64,000 bases of DNA from Methanococcoides burtonii DSM 6242 (GCF_000013725.1 NC_007955.1:1209579-1273578); one strand, 5' to 3'; numbered from the stretch's first letter, positions 1-9,327 are shown. Translations and numbers: made by a program. Notes: generated by a model not told the origin, from the sequence alone.

Positions 1-842
1 GGGTGGATATTGACTGTGATTTTGGAATTCGTGATTATTCTATTTTGGATAGTATCGAGCAAATATCTGGACGTATTAATCGAGAGTGTGATGCACAAAA
101 AGCAGATATTTCTAAATTATTTGTGATTAAATACAAAGATGGGGATACAGCCGATTCTAAAAAGATATATGGTAATCAAGAGCGATATAAAATATTGAAT
201 AATATGGAAGATGGGATGGAGGAAGAAATTCTTTCGACAAAACATTTTGATACATATTATGGCAAGTTGTCTGAGGAAGTTAAGAAAATTGCAAGGGATA
301 ATTTTAAACCAATTCAGGGCAAAATTGCAAATTTACAGTATCAATCTATAAATAATGAATTGGATGTAATTGATACTAAGGTTGGAAAAGTTGATATTTT
401 CATTTGTGATGAGATTCCGCTTAATAATTTATCCAAGTATGACCGAGAAAAGATTAGGGCATTGATAAATGATCCTCGAATTGTGAATGCAGAAAAAGAT
501 GCTAAAATTATAATTGATGATGTTATAATTTCAAGCAATGTTTATGTGGTCTGGAAGGAGATTCTTAGTTCGACTAATAAATTTGAAGATGTGTATATTA
601 GAAGAAAAATAACGAGTTTGTTTAATCAATTTGTTATTTCAATTACTAATATCAAAAATAATGCATATGATTCGGATTTATTTGATTTTCTTCAAACTGA
701 GGGATTTGTTGAGGTGGATGAGCGTTTTGATGTTGTTTTATCAACTCCGAAGTTTTTAGAGTACTATTCATTTGATGATGGTCTTAAGTCATATGAGATT
801 AAGGAAGCAATTAATAATCGATCAATGGGTGTAATTTTATAA
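1..842 (+). CDS. cas3: CRISPR-associated helicase Cas3, C-terminal part (5' truncated by window edge)
   Basis: This is the 3' end of the Cas3 helicase of a type I CRISPR system, which unwinds and degrades DNA marked by Cascade. The visible 280 residues open inside the helicase core: VDIDCDFGIRD corresponds to motif V and QISGRINRECD to motif VI of the superfamily 2 helicase. The remaining 250 residues are the Cas3 C-terminal region. The frame is open to base 1, so the HD nuclease and Walker A lie upstream of the window. It ends in TAA about 105 bases before cas4 and points the same way as cas4-cas1-cas2. It is AT-rich, like the other cas genes here. Confidence 0.9.
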   Translation, partial: VDIDCDFGIRDYSILDSIEQISGRINRECDAQKADISKLFVIKYKDGDTADSKKIYGNQERYKILNNMEDGMEEEILSTKHFDTYYGKLSEEVKKIARDNFKPIQGKIANLQYQSINNELDVIDTKVGKVDIFICDEIPLNNLSKYDREKIRALINDPRIVNAEKDAKIIIDDVIISSNVYVVWKEILSSTNKFEDVYIRRKITSLFNQFVISITNIKNNAYDSDLFDFLQTEGFVEVDERFDVVLSTPKFLEYYSFDDGLKSYEIKEAINNRSMGVIL

Positions 843-910
843 TTGTTTTATTTGTTGTTTCTTTTTGACAATAGGGTACAAAAAGCAATAAATCTCTTAT
901 AATTAACTAA

Positions 911-947
911 TGCTATATATTTATATAGTATCAGTATCAACCTTTTT
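911..947 (+). promoter_or_regulatory. Probable promoter of cas4-cas1-cas2 (TATA box)
   Basis: A strongly TATA-like run (ctatatatttatatag, about 913-928) sits roughly 28 bases before the cas4 ATG at 948. No Shine-Dalgarno sequence is visible before that ATG. With normal archaeal spacing, transcription would begin within a few bases of the start codon. The cas4-cas1-cas2 mRNA may therefore be leaderless and separate from the cas3 transcript. Confidence 0.45.
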
Positions 948-1547
948 ATGATGATTTTTATGACTGATTCCTTTCAAAATCCATCAAAAACCACGAATTC
1001 ACTAGATGTGTCAAATGATGTGTTGCTTAATACTTTTATTAAAATAACCGGTGTTAAGATCAACTACTACCACATCTGCCACACTAAGCTGTGGCTTTTT
1101 TCTCACAATATAGCTCTTGAACATGAAAACGAAAATGTCAATATCGGCAAACAGATTCATGAAGATAGTTATAGTAAAAATAAAAAAGAGATTACAATTG
1201 ATAATACGATCAGCATCGATTTTGTGAAGAAACGTGATGATATTCTTGAATTGCATGAAATTAAAAAGACTAAGAGTATGGAAGATGCTCATTTACAGCA
1301 AATGCTTTACTATATTTATTATTTAAAGAAAAGGGGGATTGATTCATATGGGGTTATGAATTATCCTCTTTTAAATCAGACTCGGGAAGTGGTGCTAACA
1401 AGTGATGATGAAATGAAGATCGAGGATGATATCATAAATATCGAGAAGATTATCACAGGCAGAATGCCACACCCTAAACGCATACGTATTTGTCCAAAGT
1501 GTGCATATTTTGAGTTTTGTTTTTGTGGCGAAGTGGATGATGATTGA
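948..1547 (+). CDS. cas4: CRISPR-associated exonuclease Cas4
   Basis: Cas4 is a RecB-like nuclease with an iron-sulfur cluster that trims prespacers and helps choose the PAM during spacer acquisition. The 199-residue protein has the expected cysteines: one near the N-terminus (YHICHTKLW, about residue 35) and a C-terminal set (CPKCAYFEFCFC, about 183-194). The nuclease core is the LHEIKKTKSMEDAHLQQ segment, with the catalytic Glu-x-Lys and downstream Gln-x-x-x-Tyr. The size fits subtype I-B. Three ATGs lie close together at 948, 951 and 960, so the exact start is uncertain. It is followed by cas1 and cas2 in the usual adaptation-module order. Confidence 0.93.
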   Translation: MMIFMTDSFQNPSKTTNSLDVSNDVLLNTFIKITGVKINYYHICHTKLWLFSHNIALEHENENVNIGKQIHEDSYSKNKKEITIDNTISIDFVKKRDDILELHEIKKTKSMEDAHLQQMLYYIYYLKKRGIDSYGVMNYPLLNQTREVVLTSDDEMKIEDDIINIEKIITGRMPHPKRIRICPKCAYFEFCFCGEVDDD

Positions 1548-1589
1548 TATTGCGGTTTGGTTATAAATATTAGAATGGGGGAGAATCCA

Positions 1590-2591
1590 ATGCGAGCAGA
1601 TTATTACATATTGCAGGATGGGATTTTAAAGAGAAAGGAAAATACGGTCTATTTTGTGAATAAGGATGAGAAGAGAGTTTTACCTATCAATAAAATATAT
1701 TCAATTTATGCATACGGTAAGTTATCCTTTTCATCAGGTGTAGTTTCATACCTTTCAAAAAATGGTATTCCGATACATTTTTTTAATTATTATGGTTTTT
1801 ATGAAGGAAGCATGTATCCACGAGAGACGCTCATTAGTGGCGATCTTGTAATTCATCAAGCATCTCATTATCTTGATAGTGAAAAAAGGATGCTTTTGGC
1901 AGGAAAGTTCATTGAAGGTGCATGTGGTAACATTCTTAAGAATTTAAAGTATTATTCAAGAACAAAGGAGGATTGTCAAGATGCGATGAATTCCTATGTT
2001 AGTTCGATAGAATCGGAATTAAGTCGCTTACCAAATGCGGATTCCATTCCTAAAATGATGAATGTTGAAGGGCGTATGAGATATATCTATTACAATGCAT
2101 TGGATGAGATATTTCCGGAAGATTATAGAATTGTGACAAGAACAAGACGTCCTCCTGGAAATAAAATGAATACTCTTATTAGTTTTGGAAATTCGTTGAT
2201 GTATACGACTGTTCTTTCTGAGATTTATAATACTCAATTAAATCCAACTATTTCTTATCTTCATGAACCTTTTGAACGACGTTTTTCTCTTGCTCTTGAT
2301 GTGAGCGAAATATTTAAGCCCATAATAATTGATCGAATTATTCTTAAACTTGTTAATAAGAATATGTTAGATGATAATTGTTTTATGGGTGAGATCGGTG
2401 ATATGCTGTTGAGTGAAAAAGGCAAGAAGATATTCTTACAAGAATATAATTCTAAATTAAGTACTACTATTAAACACAAAGGGTTAAAGCGAAATGTTTC
2501 TTATAAAAGGCTAATTAGGCTGGAACTTTATAAATTATCAAAGCATGTGATTGAAGACGAAGAATATGTTCCTCTTGTGATGTGGTGGTAA
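1590..2591 (+). CDS. cas1: CRISPR integrase Cas1 (type I-B)
   Basis: Cas1 is the metal-dependent integrase that, with Cas2, inserts new spacers at the leader end of the array. The N-terminal beta domain begins DYYILQDGILKRKENTV. The helical catalytic domain carries the NVEGRMRYIYY, TRRPPGNKMNTLISFGNSL and YLHEPFERRFSLALD blocks, with the conserved Glu, His and Asp residues of the active site. I place the start at ATG 1590 because a GGGGGAG ribosome site lies six bases upstream. An in-frame TTG at 1557 would add 11 residues of poor character. The resulting 333 residues match the family length. cas2 begins one base after the stop codon. Confidence 0.95.
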   Translation: MRADYYILQDGILKRKENTVYFVNKDEKRVLPINKIYSIYAYGKLSFSSGVVSYLSKNGIPIHFFNYYGFYEGSMYPRETLISGDLVIHQASHYLDSEKRMLLAGKFIEGACGNILKNLKYYSRTKEDCQDAMNSYVSSIESELSRLPNADSIPKMMNVEGRMRYIYYNALDEIFPEDYRIVTRTRRPPGNKMNTLISFGNSLMYTTVLSEIYNTQLNPTISYLHEPFERRFSLALDVSEIFKPIIIDRIILKLVNKNMLDDNCFMGEIGDMLLSEKGKKIFLQEYNSKLSTTIKHKGLKRNVSYKRLIRLELYKLSKHVIEDEEYVPLVMWW

Positions 2592-2592
2592 T

Positions 2593-2856
2593 ATGTATGT
2601 GATAATTGTCTACGATGTTGGTGTGGAACGATTGAACAAAGTACGTATCTTCTTGAAGCAATATCTTAATTGGGTTCAAAATAGTGTTTTGGAAGGGGAA
2701 CTTACAAAAGCGGAGTATTTTAAAATACAATCTCATTTAAAACAACTCATAAATAAAGACGAAGATAGCATTTTTATTTATCGGGTAAAAGATTATAAGT
2801 ATCTTGAATTTGATGAATTAGGAACCAGACCCATTGAAATCGATACAATTATCTAA
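2593..2856 (+). CDS. cas2: CRISPR-associated protein Cas2
   Basis: Cas2 is the small ferredoxin-fold dimer that bridges two Cas1 dimers in the spacer integration complex. The 87-residue sequence opens with MYVIIVYDVGVERLNKVRIF, where the Asp of YDV is the family landmark. It continues with LNWVQNSVLEGELTKAEY, the typical second strand and helix. The gene begins one base after the cas1 stop, so translation is probably coupled. The CRISPR leader starts directly after it. Confidence 0.95.
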   Translation: MYVIIVYDVGVERLNKVRIFLKQYLNWVQNSVLEGELTKAEYFKIQSHLKQLINKDEDSIFIYRVKDYKYLEFDELGTRPIEIDTII

Positions 2857-3048
2857 TTTTTCGTGGATCTTTATATAGTCTCTTCTAAATGAGACATCCA
2901 CAAATACAAGTCTTTATTTTATGGTTATAATGAGTTGTTTTTTATAGTATAATACCTGACTATAATTAAGAATAATCGCAATCAAGAATTGTATTTATGA
3001 TTTTTTAAAATCAGATGTATGTTCTTAATATGTGGATATTTTTGCTTG
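2857..3048 (+). promoter_or_regulatory. CRISPR leader
   Basis: This is 192 bases of AT-rich sequence between cas2 and the first repeat. Its position, and the decayed repeat at the opposite end of the array, identify it as the leader that carries the array promoter and guides integration. A TATA-like stretch (tttttatagtataatac) lies near 2940-2955. At 3005-3015 it contains ttaaaatcaga, identical to positions 2-12 of the CRISPR repeat, 34 bases before repeat 1. Confidence 0.75.
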
Positions 3049-4413
3049 GTTAAAATCAGACCTTAGAGGGATTGAAACGTAGCAATTGTAACGAGGTGCG
3101 ATATGGGAATACAAGTTAAAATCAGACCTTAGAGGGATTGAAACTACGATGCCGAAATACATGTGAGGTTAGGGTCATGGTTAAAATCAGACCTTAGAGG
3201 GATTGAAACCGCGCTAACAATAGCAGAACTTGCAGCACACAGTCACGTTAAAATCAGACCTTAGAGGGATTGAAACATTGACGGGAATCAGGTAGCTGTC
3301 GCTACATCCAAAGTTAAAATCAGACCTTAGAGGGATTGAAACACGCTGACGTAATCCGTGTCAAGGGGTGGACAAAATGTTAAAATCAGACCTTAGAGGG
3401 ATTGAAACAACTGTCAAACCAAGGTAGCAAAGATAAGCATCTTGGTTAAAATCAGACCTTAGAGGGATTGAAACGTGGAAATATGGGTATAATGTATATT
3501 TGATGAGTGGTTAAAATCAGACCTTAGAGGGATTGAAACGCAGTTCTTCGATCTGTTCCCACCGAGCCTTCCTAGGTTAAAATCAGACCTTAGAGGGATT
3601 GAAACGATTGTGCCCACAGTTCAATGGTATCACCATCTCCAAGTTAAAATCAGACCTTAGAGGGATTGAAACTGTGGTGATGTTCATTGTAGTGAATGTC
3701 CTTTTCGAGTTAAAATCAGACCTTAGAGGGATTGAAACATAGCATGAACACCTCTTTTAGAAATTGGGATGGTGGTTAAAATCAGACCTTAGAGGGATTG
3801 AAACTCACAACTTCGCTTCTGGGTGCGCTGGTGGCTAAATGTTAAAATCAGACCTTAGAGGGATTGAAACTCACACGTTCCCATAACAGAAATGCACAAC
3901 ACGCAAGTTAAAATCAGACCTTAGAGGGATTGAAACGCTTCCACTGGACATGATTAATCATGATAGATTATAGTTAAAATCAGACCTTAGAGGGATTGAA
4001 ACAATGTATTGGCAGGTTCGGACATCTCAAGTGGGACTGTTAAAATCAGACCTTAGAGGGATTGAAACGACGATGCAATCTATCGGGTCAGAGCTACCTC
4101 CAAGTTAAAATCAGACCTTAGAGGGATTGAAACAGATTATAAAACTTTGGAATTGGATTTGAGATAATAGTTAAAATCAGACCTTAGAGGGATTGAAACT
4201 ATGTTGCTTCTCCGCTTTTAGCCCACAGTTCAATGGTTAAAATCAGACCTTAGAGGGATTGAAACGGGATTCTCAATCGTCCACTAACATCCAACCAAGG
4301 ACAGACGATGCAGTTGGCGTTAAAATCAGACCTTAGAGGGATTGAAACATGTTTGTTGACCCCGACGGCGCATTGGGCCATATGTTAAAATCAGACCTTA
4401 GAGGGATTAAAAT
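3049..4413 (+). CRISPR. CRISPR array, 21 repeats and 20 spacers, I-B type repeat
   Basis: The repeat is 30 bases. It starts gttaaaatcagaccttag and ends agggattgaaac, so the crRNA 5' handle would be ATTGAAAC. Repeats start at 3049, 3115, 3180, 3247, 3313, 3379, 3445, 3510, 3576, 3643, 3709, 3775, 3841, 3907, 3973, 4039, 4104, 4170, 4236, 4319 and 4384. By eye the first 20 are identical. The last is altered at its 3' end (ggattaaaat instead of ggattgaaac), which marks it as the old, leader-distal end. Nineteen spacers are 35-37 bases; spacer 19 (4266-4318) is 53. Spacers 9 and 18 share a 15-base block. The uniform repeats and intact adaptation genes suggest an active locus. Confidence 0.99.
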
Positions 4414-4531
4414 ATCATTGTACTTTAACATTATTTTATATTCTACGCAGTTCTAAATTGAAATTGGAGAAATTGAAATATATATTGAGCCACCTATTAC
4501 CCCTAAGAACACGATTATCGAGAGAACAAAC

Positions 4532-5872
4532 ATGGAATCCCTCAAAAAAAGCATTCTGGAAAAGATAAAGCCAACTGAAAAGGAAAGGGAACACCTGACC
4601 AAAGTGGCCGATGAGCTGATGTACAAGATAGATTGCCTTACATTCAAGGTCGGTCTGGTAGGTGTAAAAACACAGCTTGTAGGCTCCGCTGCAAGAGGTA
4701 CCTGGATATCCGGCACACATGACCTTGACATATTCATCACATTTCCGGATGATACCAGCCGTGAAGACCTTGAAAGCTATGGTCTGTCAGTTGGCAGACA
4801 GGTGGCAAAGGAGGCGGAACATTGGGATGAACATTATGCTGAACATCCATACGTGAAGATGCGATACAAGGGTTTCGATGTGGATCTGGTCCCTTGTTAT
4901 AGCGTTTCCAGTGCCAGTTCTATTATTTCGGCAGTGGACAGGACACCTTTCCACAACGAGTTTATCAAGGCAAATCTGAACGGTCTTGAGGATGAGGTTC
5001 TGCTTCTCAAGCAGTTCATGAGAGGGACTGGAGTTTATGGCTCAGAGCTCAAGACCGAAGGATTTTCAGGCTATCTGACCGAGCTTCTGGTCATCAATTA
5101 CGGCTCATTCGAAAAGGTACTGGAAGCAGCATCTAACTGGAGACCGGGTCTGCTTCTCGATATTCTGGAACACGGAAAACTGAAGTTCGAGGACCCTCTG
5201 GTCGTCATAGACCCCACAGACCCGAAAAGGAATGTAGCGGCTGCACTCTCTCTGGACAAGTTCTGCACATTTGTTGATATGGCTCGCAGTTTCCTTTGCA
5301 ATCCGGACGAAAGCATGTTCTTCTCATCTTTGATCCCACCAATATCTGATAATGAGATAGTTGAACGGCTGGAAAAGAAAGGTTCCTCACTACTGGCCAT
5401 CGTCTTCAAGACACCGGATGTGGTCGATGATATATTCTATCCCCAGTTCGCTAAGATGGAGAACTCGGTGGTCCCAATGCTCGATAAGAACGAATTTACC
5501 GTACTCAAAGCTGGAAAATGGAGTGGTGAGGATTCTGTTGTGATGCTGGAACTTATGTCAGGCACTTTGCCGAATGTCAAAATGCACAGAGGTCCTCCGG
5601 TATGGGTACGTGATCATGCCGAGAAGTTCAGGGACAAATACGTTGACAATGAGGATGCTTACTCATTTACGATCAAGGATGGTTTCTATGTGGCTGAAAT
5701 TCCACGAAAGCATATCTCAGCTGTAGAGCTTCTTAAAAAAGAACTTGCGAACTGTTCCCTTGGAAAACACATTTCCAAAAGTGTAAAAGAGGGCTTTGAA
5801 ATTCTCGAAGGTGAGCAAGTGCTTGAACTGAAAGAAGATGGGTTTAGAAGCTACCTCAAAAGCTGGTTGTGA
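4532..5872 (+). CDS. cca: CCA-adding enzyme (archaeal class I tRNA nucleotidyltransferase)
   Basis: The enzyme adds or repairs the 3' CCA end of tRNAs without a nucleic-acid template. The nucleotidyltransferase signature is at residues 51-69 (GSAARGTWIS followed by GTHDLDIFI), giving catalytic Asp64 and Asp66. The third carboxylate is in GFDVDLVP (Asp116/Asp118). The helical tRNA-binding region contains LLKQFMRGTGVYGSELKTEG. At 446 residues it has normal family length. It follows the CRISPR array by about 120 bases and converges on the glycosylase gene with a 25-base gap. Both tRNA genes in this window encode CCA, so repair would be its role for them. Confidence 0.95.
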   Translation: MESLKKSILEKIKPTEKEREHLTKVADELMYKIDCLTFKVGLVGVKTQLVGSAARGTWISGTHDLDIFITFPDDTSREDLESYGLSVGRQVAKEAEHWDEHYAEHPYVKMRYKGFDVDLVPCYSVSSASSIISAVDRTPFHNEFIKANLNGLEDEVLLLKQFMRGTGVYGSELKTEGFSGYLTELLVINYGSFEKVLEAASNWRPGLLLDILEHGKLKFEDPLVVIDPTDPKRNVAAALSLDKFCTFVDMARSFLCNPDESMFFSSLIPPISDNEIVERLEKKGSSLLAIVFKTPDVVDDIFYPQFAKMENSVVPMLDKNEFTVLKAGKWSGEDSVVMLELMSGTLPNVKMHRGPPVWVRDHAEKFRDKYVDNEDAYSFTIKDGFYVAEIPRKHISAVELLKKELANCSLGKHISKSVKEGFEILEGEQVLELKEDGFRSYLKSWL

Positions 5873-5897
5873 GCTGAAACAAAACTTATATCTGGAA

Positions 5898-6737
5898 TTA
5901 GACCAGGCCTTCAAGCCGTTTCTGGTAGAACAGGTACTGTTGAGCATAACCACAGTACTCACCGAAATAGTGTCTTCCCCATTTTCCTATTTTTGTTTTT
6001 GTGGCATTGCCTTCAAAATAGGGGTCGTTTCCGTAATAGGCCTTGACTATCTTCTCGACATGGGTATCCACAGGGAACCCTTCCATTTTCGCAAAAGCGA
6101 ACAGCAGTATGCAATCAGCCACCTTTTCCCCGATACCCTCCAGCTTCATCAGTTCGTTCTTGGCTTCGCCATAGTCGAGACTGAACAGTTCATCGAGCAC
6201 AATATCGCCATTGATGACAGCATTCGCAGCTTTAATTATTCTTGCTGTGCGAAATCCCATCTTGCATTCACAAAGATCATCACAACTGGATGCTGCGAGA
6301 GCTTCAACTTTTGGGAAACTGTAATGACCTTTCTCAAGTTCTTCCCCGAAGAGTGCTGACAGCATGTATATGTTCTTCTTTATACGGGGGATGTTCGAAG
6401 CGGTTGCGAGCATGTAGGAGATCAGACATTCCCAGGGGTCCTGGCGTATAAGTCGCAATCCTCTGTATTTGCTGATGGCGACATCCATGTGCTCATCCTT
6501 GTTTATCTGTTTGAATATTGCCGGCAAGTCATCATCCAGTCTGAAATACCTATGAAAAAAGTCCTCATCAAGAGAGGAATCTACCAGAAGGTCACCTGTC
6601 TCTGGACTCTGGCTTATGCGTGCAACAACACCATTGATAACGCCTGTCCACCAGTCACCGTCCCTGTCCCAGCGGAATACCTGACCACAGTCCAGTGTAT
6701 ATTCAAGGTTGAGATCTTCTGTTTTGATTGTGTACAT
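5898..6737 (-). CDS. ogg: 8-oxoguanine DNA glycosylase/AP lyase (OGG1 type)
   Basis: This is a base-excision repair enzyme that removes oxidised guanine and nicks the abasic site. The N-terminal 100 residues resemble the OGG1 beta domain (YTLDCGQVFRW). The helix-hairpin-helix and GPD motif follows: LEGIGEKVADCILLF with catalytic Lys205, then FPVDTHVEKI with Asp224. The closing HYFGEYCGYAQQYLF is typical of the family. Its 279 residues fit a full-length enzyme. It lies 62 bases downstream of iorB on the same strand, but a TATA-like stretch in that gap suggests its own promoter. Whether the substrate is strictly 8-oxoguanine is inferred from the domain layout. Confidence 0.9.
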   Translation of the reverse strand: MYTIKTEDLNLEYTLDCGQVFRWDRDGDWWTGVINGVVARISQSPETGDLLVDSSLDEDFFHRYFRLDDDLPAIFKQINKDEHMDVAISKYRGLRLIRQDPWECLISYMLATASNIPRIKKNIYMLSALFGEELEKGHYSFPKVEALAASSCDDLCECKMGFRTARIIKAANAVINGDIVLDELFSLDYGEAKNELMKLEGIGEKVADCILLFAFAKMEGFPVDTHVEKIVKAYYGNDPYFEGNATKTKIGKWGRHYFGEYCGYAQQYLFYQKRLEGLV

Positions 6738-6799
6738 CTGTGAACAACTGCCACTTGTTATAGTAAATATATGAAAAAATAAAATGTGAAGTTATGGTC

Positions 6800-7390
6800 T
6801 TATTCGACCATACTTCTCCCCATCTCAAAGGCCTTCACGTTGGTATCGATGGTCTTTGGAGGTACCATCTCTTTTACACGGTTCAGTAGTGTTTCGGTCT
6901 TGATGGGCAGGAAGTTGGAGACTGCACCTACAAGGACCACGTTCATAGCCTGTCTGCTTCCGGCCTCTGCCGCTTTCTCGGTCGCGTTGAACGCGATTAC
7001 TCTGTGGGTCTTTTTGAGTTCCGCTACGATGCTTTCAACATCAGGATACTCTGCCTTTCCAGTGTTAACTGTAACCGGATAAACTGCTTCAGTGTTCATG
7101 ATGACAACACCATCGTCTGCAAGTGAATCTATATAGCGTAGTGCTTCTACCGGTTCCAGTGCAAGAAGACAGTCTGCACCTTTGAGAGGGATCATGGACC
7201 CAAGGTCACAGCCTATACGTATATGGTTGACCACTGAACCGCCACGTTGTGCCATTCCGTGAGTTTCCGCTGCACGAACTCCGTAGTTCTCAAGCACTGC
7301 GGACTTTCCGATGATGTCTGAAGCGAGAATTGCTCCCTGTCCTCCGACACCTGATATTACGAGATCGAACTTAGATGCTTTACTGCTCAT
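6800..7390 (-). CDS. iorB: Indolepyruvate:ferredoxin oxidoreductase, beta subunit
   Basis: The beta subunit works with IorA to convert aryl pyruvates and CoA to aryl acetyl-CoA, reducing ferredoxin; the reverse reaction serves aromatic amino acid synthesis. The protein has 196 residues and begins with the gamma-type 2-oxoacid oxidoreductase domain: FDLVISGVGGQGAILASDIIG, then the ETHGMAQRGGSVVNHIRIG block. Its ATG overlaps the iorA stop by four bases (ATGA), so the two are translationally coupled. No iron-sulfur motif is present here; those are in IorA. Confidence 0.94.
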   Translation of the reverse strand: MSSKASKFDLVISGVGGQGAILASDIIGKSAVLENYGVRAAETHGMAQRGGSVVNHIRIGCDLGSMIPLKGADCLLALEPVEALRYIDSLADDGVVIMNTEAVYPVTVNTGKAEYPDVESIVAELKKTHRVIAFNATEKAAEAGSRQAMNVVLVGAVSNFLPIKTETLLNRVKEMVPPKTIDTNVKAFEMGRSMVE

Positions 7391-9192
7391 TTCTGAATCT
7401 CCTTTATCGCATCGAATTTACATACTTCTGCACACAGTCCACATCCGGTACACGTTGCATTGATCGTAGACTTCTTGTTCTCTTTGTCAAATTCAATTGC
7501 AGGGCAACCAAGGTTCACACACATCCTACAGCCTACACACTTGTCATGGTCTACTTTGAATGGTGTCAGCCTGATACCGGTTCTGCGTGCGTAGATGATA
7601 CAGGGTTGTTTTGATATTATCACTGATGTGCCTTCGTAATCCTTTGCACGTTTGAATGCTTCGACCGTTGCGTTCACATCGAAGGAATCGACAACTTCGA
7701 CGAACTCGGCACCGAGTCCGCGACAGAGCTGCTCAAGGTCGATCTCCTTTGTGGTCTCACCTGTAGATGTCAGTCCCATGCCGGGGTTTGGCTGGTGACC
7801 GGTCATTGCAGTGATACGGTTGTCCAGAATTGCAACTGTGATGTTCGCCTTATTATATACTGCATTGAGCAATCCGTTCATTCCGGTATGGAAGAACGTT
7901 GAATCTCCAATGGAACAGCAGATAGGCTGCTTTTCGCCAGAGTGATAGATGCCTGATGCAACGGTGATACTTCCTCCCATACACAAGGTGGTGTCCACGG
8001 TTCCATTCTGTATGCCCAGTGTGTAACATCCAATATCACCTGGGAAGACCGCGTTCTTGCCAAATACCTTTTTCATTGCATAGTAGGTAGCCCTATGTGA
8101 ACATCCTGCACACATTGCAGGTGGCCTTAGTGGCAGTTCCATTTCGATCTCCTTGATCACCGGCAGACCGGATTCGATTTTGAAAACATCTGCGATGGCC
8201 TTTACACAATGGTCAACATTAAGTTCGCCAACTCTTGGGACAGTACCATCTGTCTTTCCGATGATCTTAATGCTGCTTTCCATGTCCTTTGCAATGATCT
8301 TGCAACGGTCTTCCACAATAGGCTCAAGTTCTTCGATGACGAGAACGGTATCGACCTGCTCGTACATCCTTTTGATAAGTCCTTCAGGGACCGGGTATGC
8401 ACCGATCTTCAAGTATGATGCAGATACTCCAAGGTTATCAATAGCTTCCTTTGCATAGACCGAAGCGATACCTGCTGCGATGACTCCGATCCTGGAGGCC
8501 TCATTGATGGTAAGTTCGTTCCACGGAGATATCTCAAGCTCTTCCTGGATACCATCCTGTATTGAAAGAAGGTGTGGATGCCTGACAACCGCATTGCTTG
8601 GGACCATTACCCAGCGGGATGGGTCCTTCTCGAACTTGGCTTCCACTCTGTGGTCAGTGATCTCACCAAGTTCGATATCTGCCTTGCCGTGTGATATTCT
8701 GGTGGTCGGTCTGAATATTACCGGAAGCTCGAACTTTTCGGAAAGCTCAAAGGCATAAGGTATCATGTCCTTTGCTTCCTGTGGAGTGGAAGGGTCGAGA
8801 CATGGCATAAGTGAGAATTCTGAATATATACGTGAATCCTGCTCATTCTGGGATGAGTGACATCCGGGATCGTCAGCTACAATGACGACCATTCCGCCCT
8901 TGACTCCCATGTAGGATAGTGTCATAAGAGGGTCTGCTGCAACGTTCAGACCTACGTGTTTCATGGTAACTACAGAACGCACACCAGTCATGCCAGCTCC
9001 TGCAGCAACTTCCATTGCAACTTTTTCATTAACGGACCATTCGACATAAAAGTCGCGTTCCTTCATTTTGGACAACGTATCGACGATCTCAGAAGAAGGC
9101 GTACCCGGATATCCGGAAATGACACGTCCTCCTCCTTCCACGATACCGCGTGCGATCGCTACGTTCCCAAGCATATACTCGCGTGTGCTCAT
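7387..9192 (-). CDS. iorA: Indolepyruvate:ferredoxin oxidoreductase, alpha subunit
   Basis: The catalytic subunit binds thiamine pyrophosphate and carries the ferredoxin-type clusters. The N-terminal pyrimidine-binding half contains GYPGTPSSEIVDTLS. The diphosphate-binding half contains AMCAGCSHRATYYAMKK and FPGDIGCYTLGIQNGTVDTT. Two 4Fe-4S motifs end the protein: CVGCRMCVNLGCPAIEF and CTGCGLCAEVCKFDAI. Its 601 residues are normal for the family. It is the first gene of the iorA-iorB pair, with a 135-base AT-rich upstream gap that should hold the promoter. Confidence 0.95.
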   Translation of the reverse strand: MSTREYMLGNVAIARGIVEGGGRVISGYPGTPSSEIVDTLSKMKERDFYVEWSVNEKVAMEVAAGAGMTGVRSVVTMKHVGLNVAADPLMTLSYMGVKGGMVVIVADDPGCHSSQNEQDSRIYSEFSLMPCLDPSTPQEAKDMIPYAFELSEKFELPVIFRPTTRISHGKADIELGEITDHRVEAKFEKDPSRWVMVPSNAVVRHPHLLSIQDGIQEELEISPWNELTINEASRIGVIAAGIASVYAKEAIDNLGVSASYLKIGAYPVPEGLIKRMYEQVDTVLVIEELEPIVEDRCKIIAKDMESSIKIIGKTDGTVPRVGELNVDHCVKAIADVFKIESGLPVIKEIEMELPLRPPAMCAGCSHRATYYAMKKVFGKNAVFPGDIGCYTLGIQNGTVDTTLCMGGSITVASGIYHSGEKQPICCSIGDSTFFHTGMNGLLNAVYNKANITVAILDNRITAMTGHQPNPGMGLTSTGETTKEIDLEQLCRGLGAEFVEVVDSFDVNATVEAFKRAKDYEGTSVIISKQPCIIYARRTGIRLTPFKVDHDKCVGCRMCVNLGCPAIEFDKENKKSTINATCTGCGLCAEVCKFDAIKEIQK

Positions 9193-9327
9193 ATTTTATC
9201 TCCTGCCATTCTCATAAATAGGCATTATTAATAAATATGTGGGTGGGATCCGGCAGGAGCTTGTTTTTTGGGATGTCTGATGTTGTACGTTGTTGTATAT
9301 GTAATTATAATCTCATATTTTTAATTA

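Noticed and set aside
3049-4413. Self-targeting by a CRISPR spacer within this window
   Set aside because: I compared the spacers with the readable gene regions by eye and saw no match beyond short chance words. A proper search was not possible.
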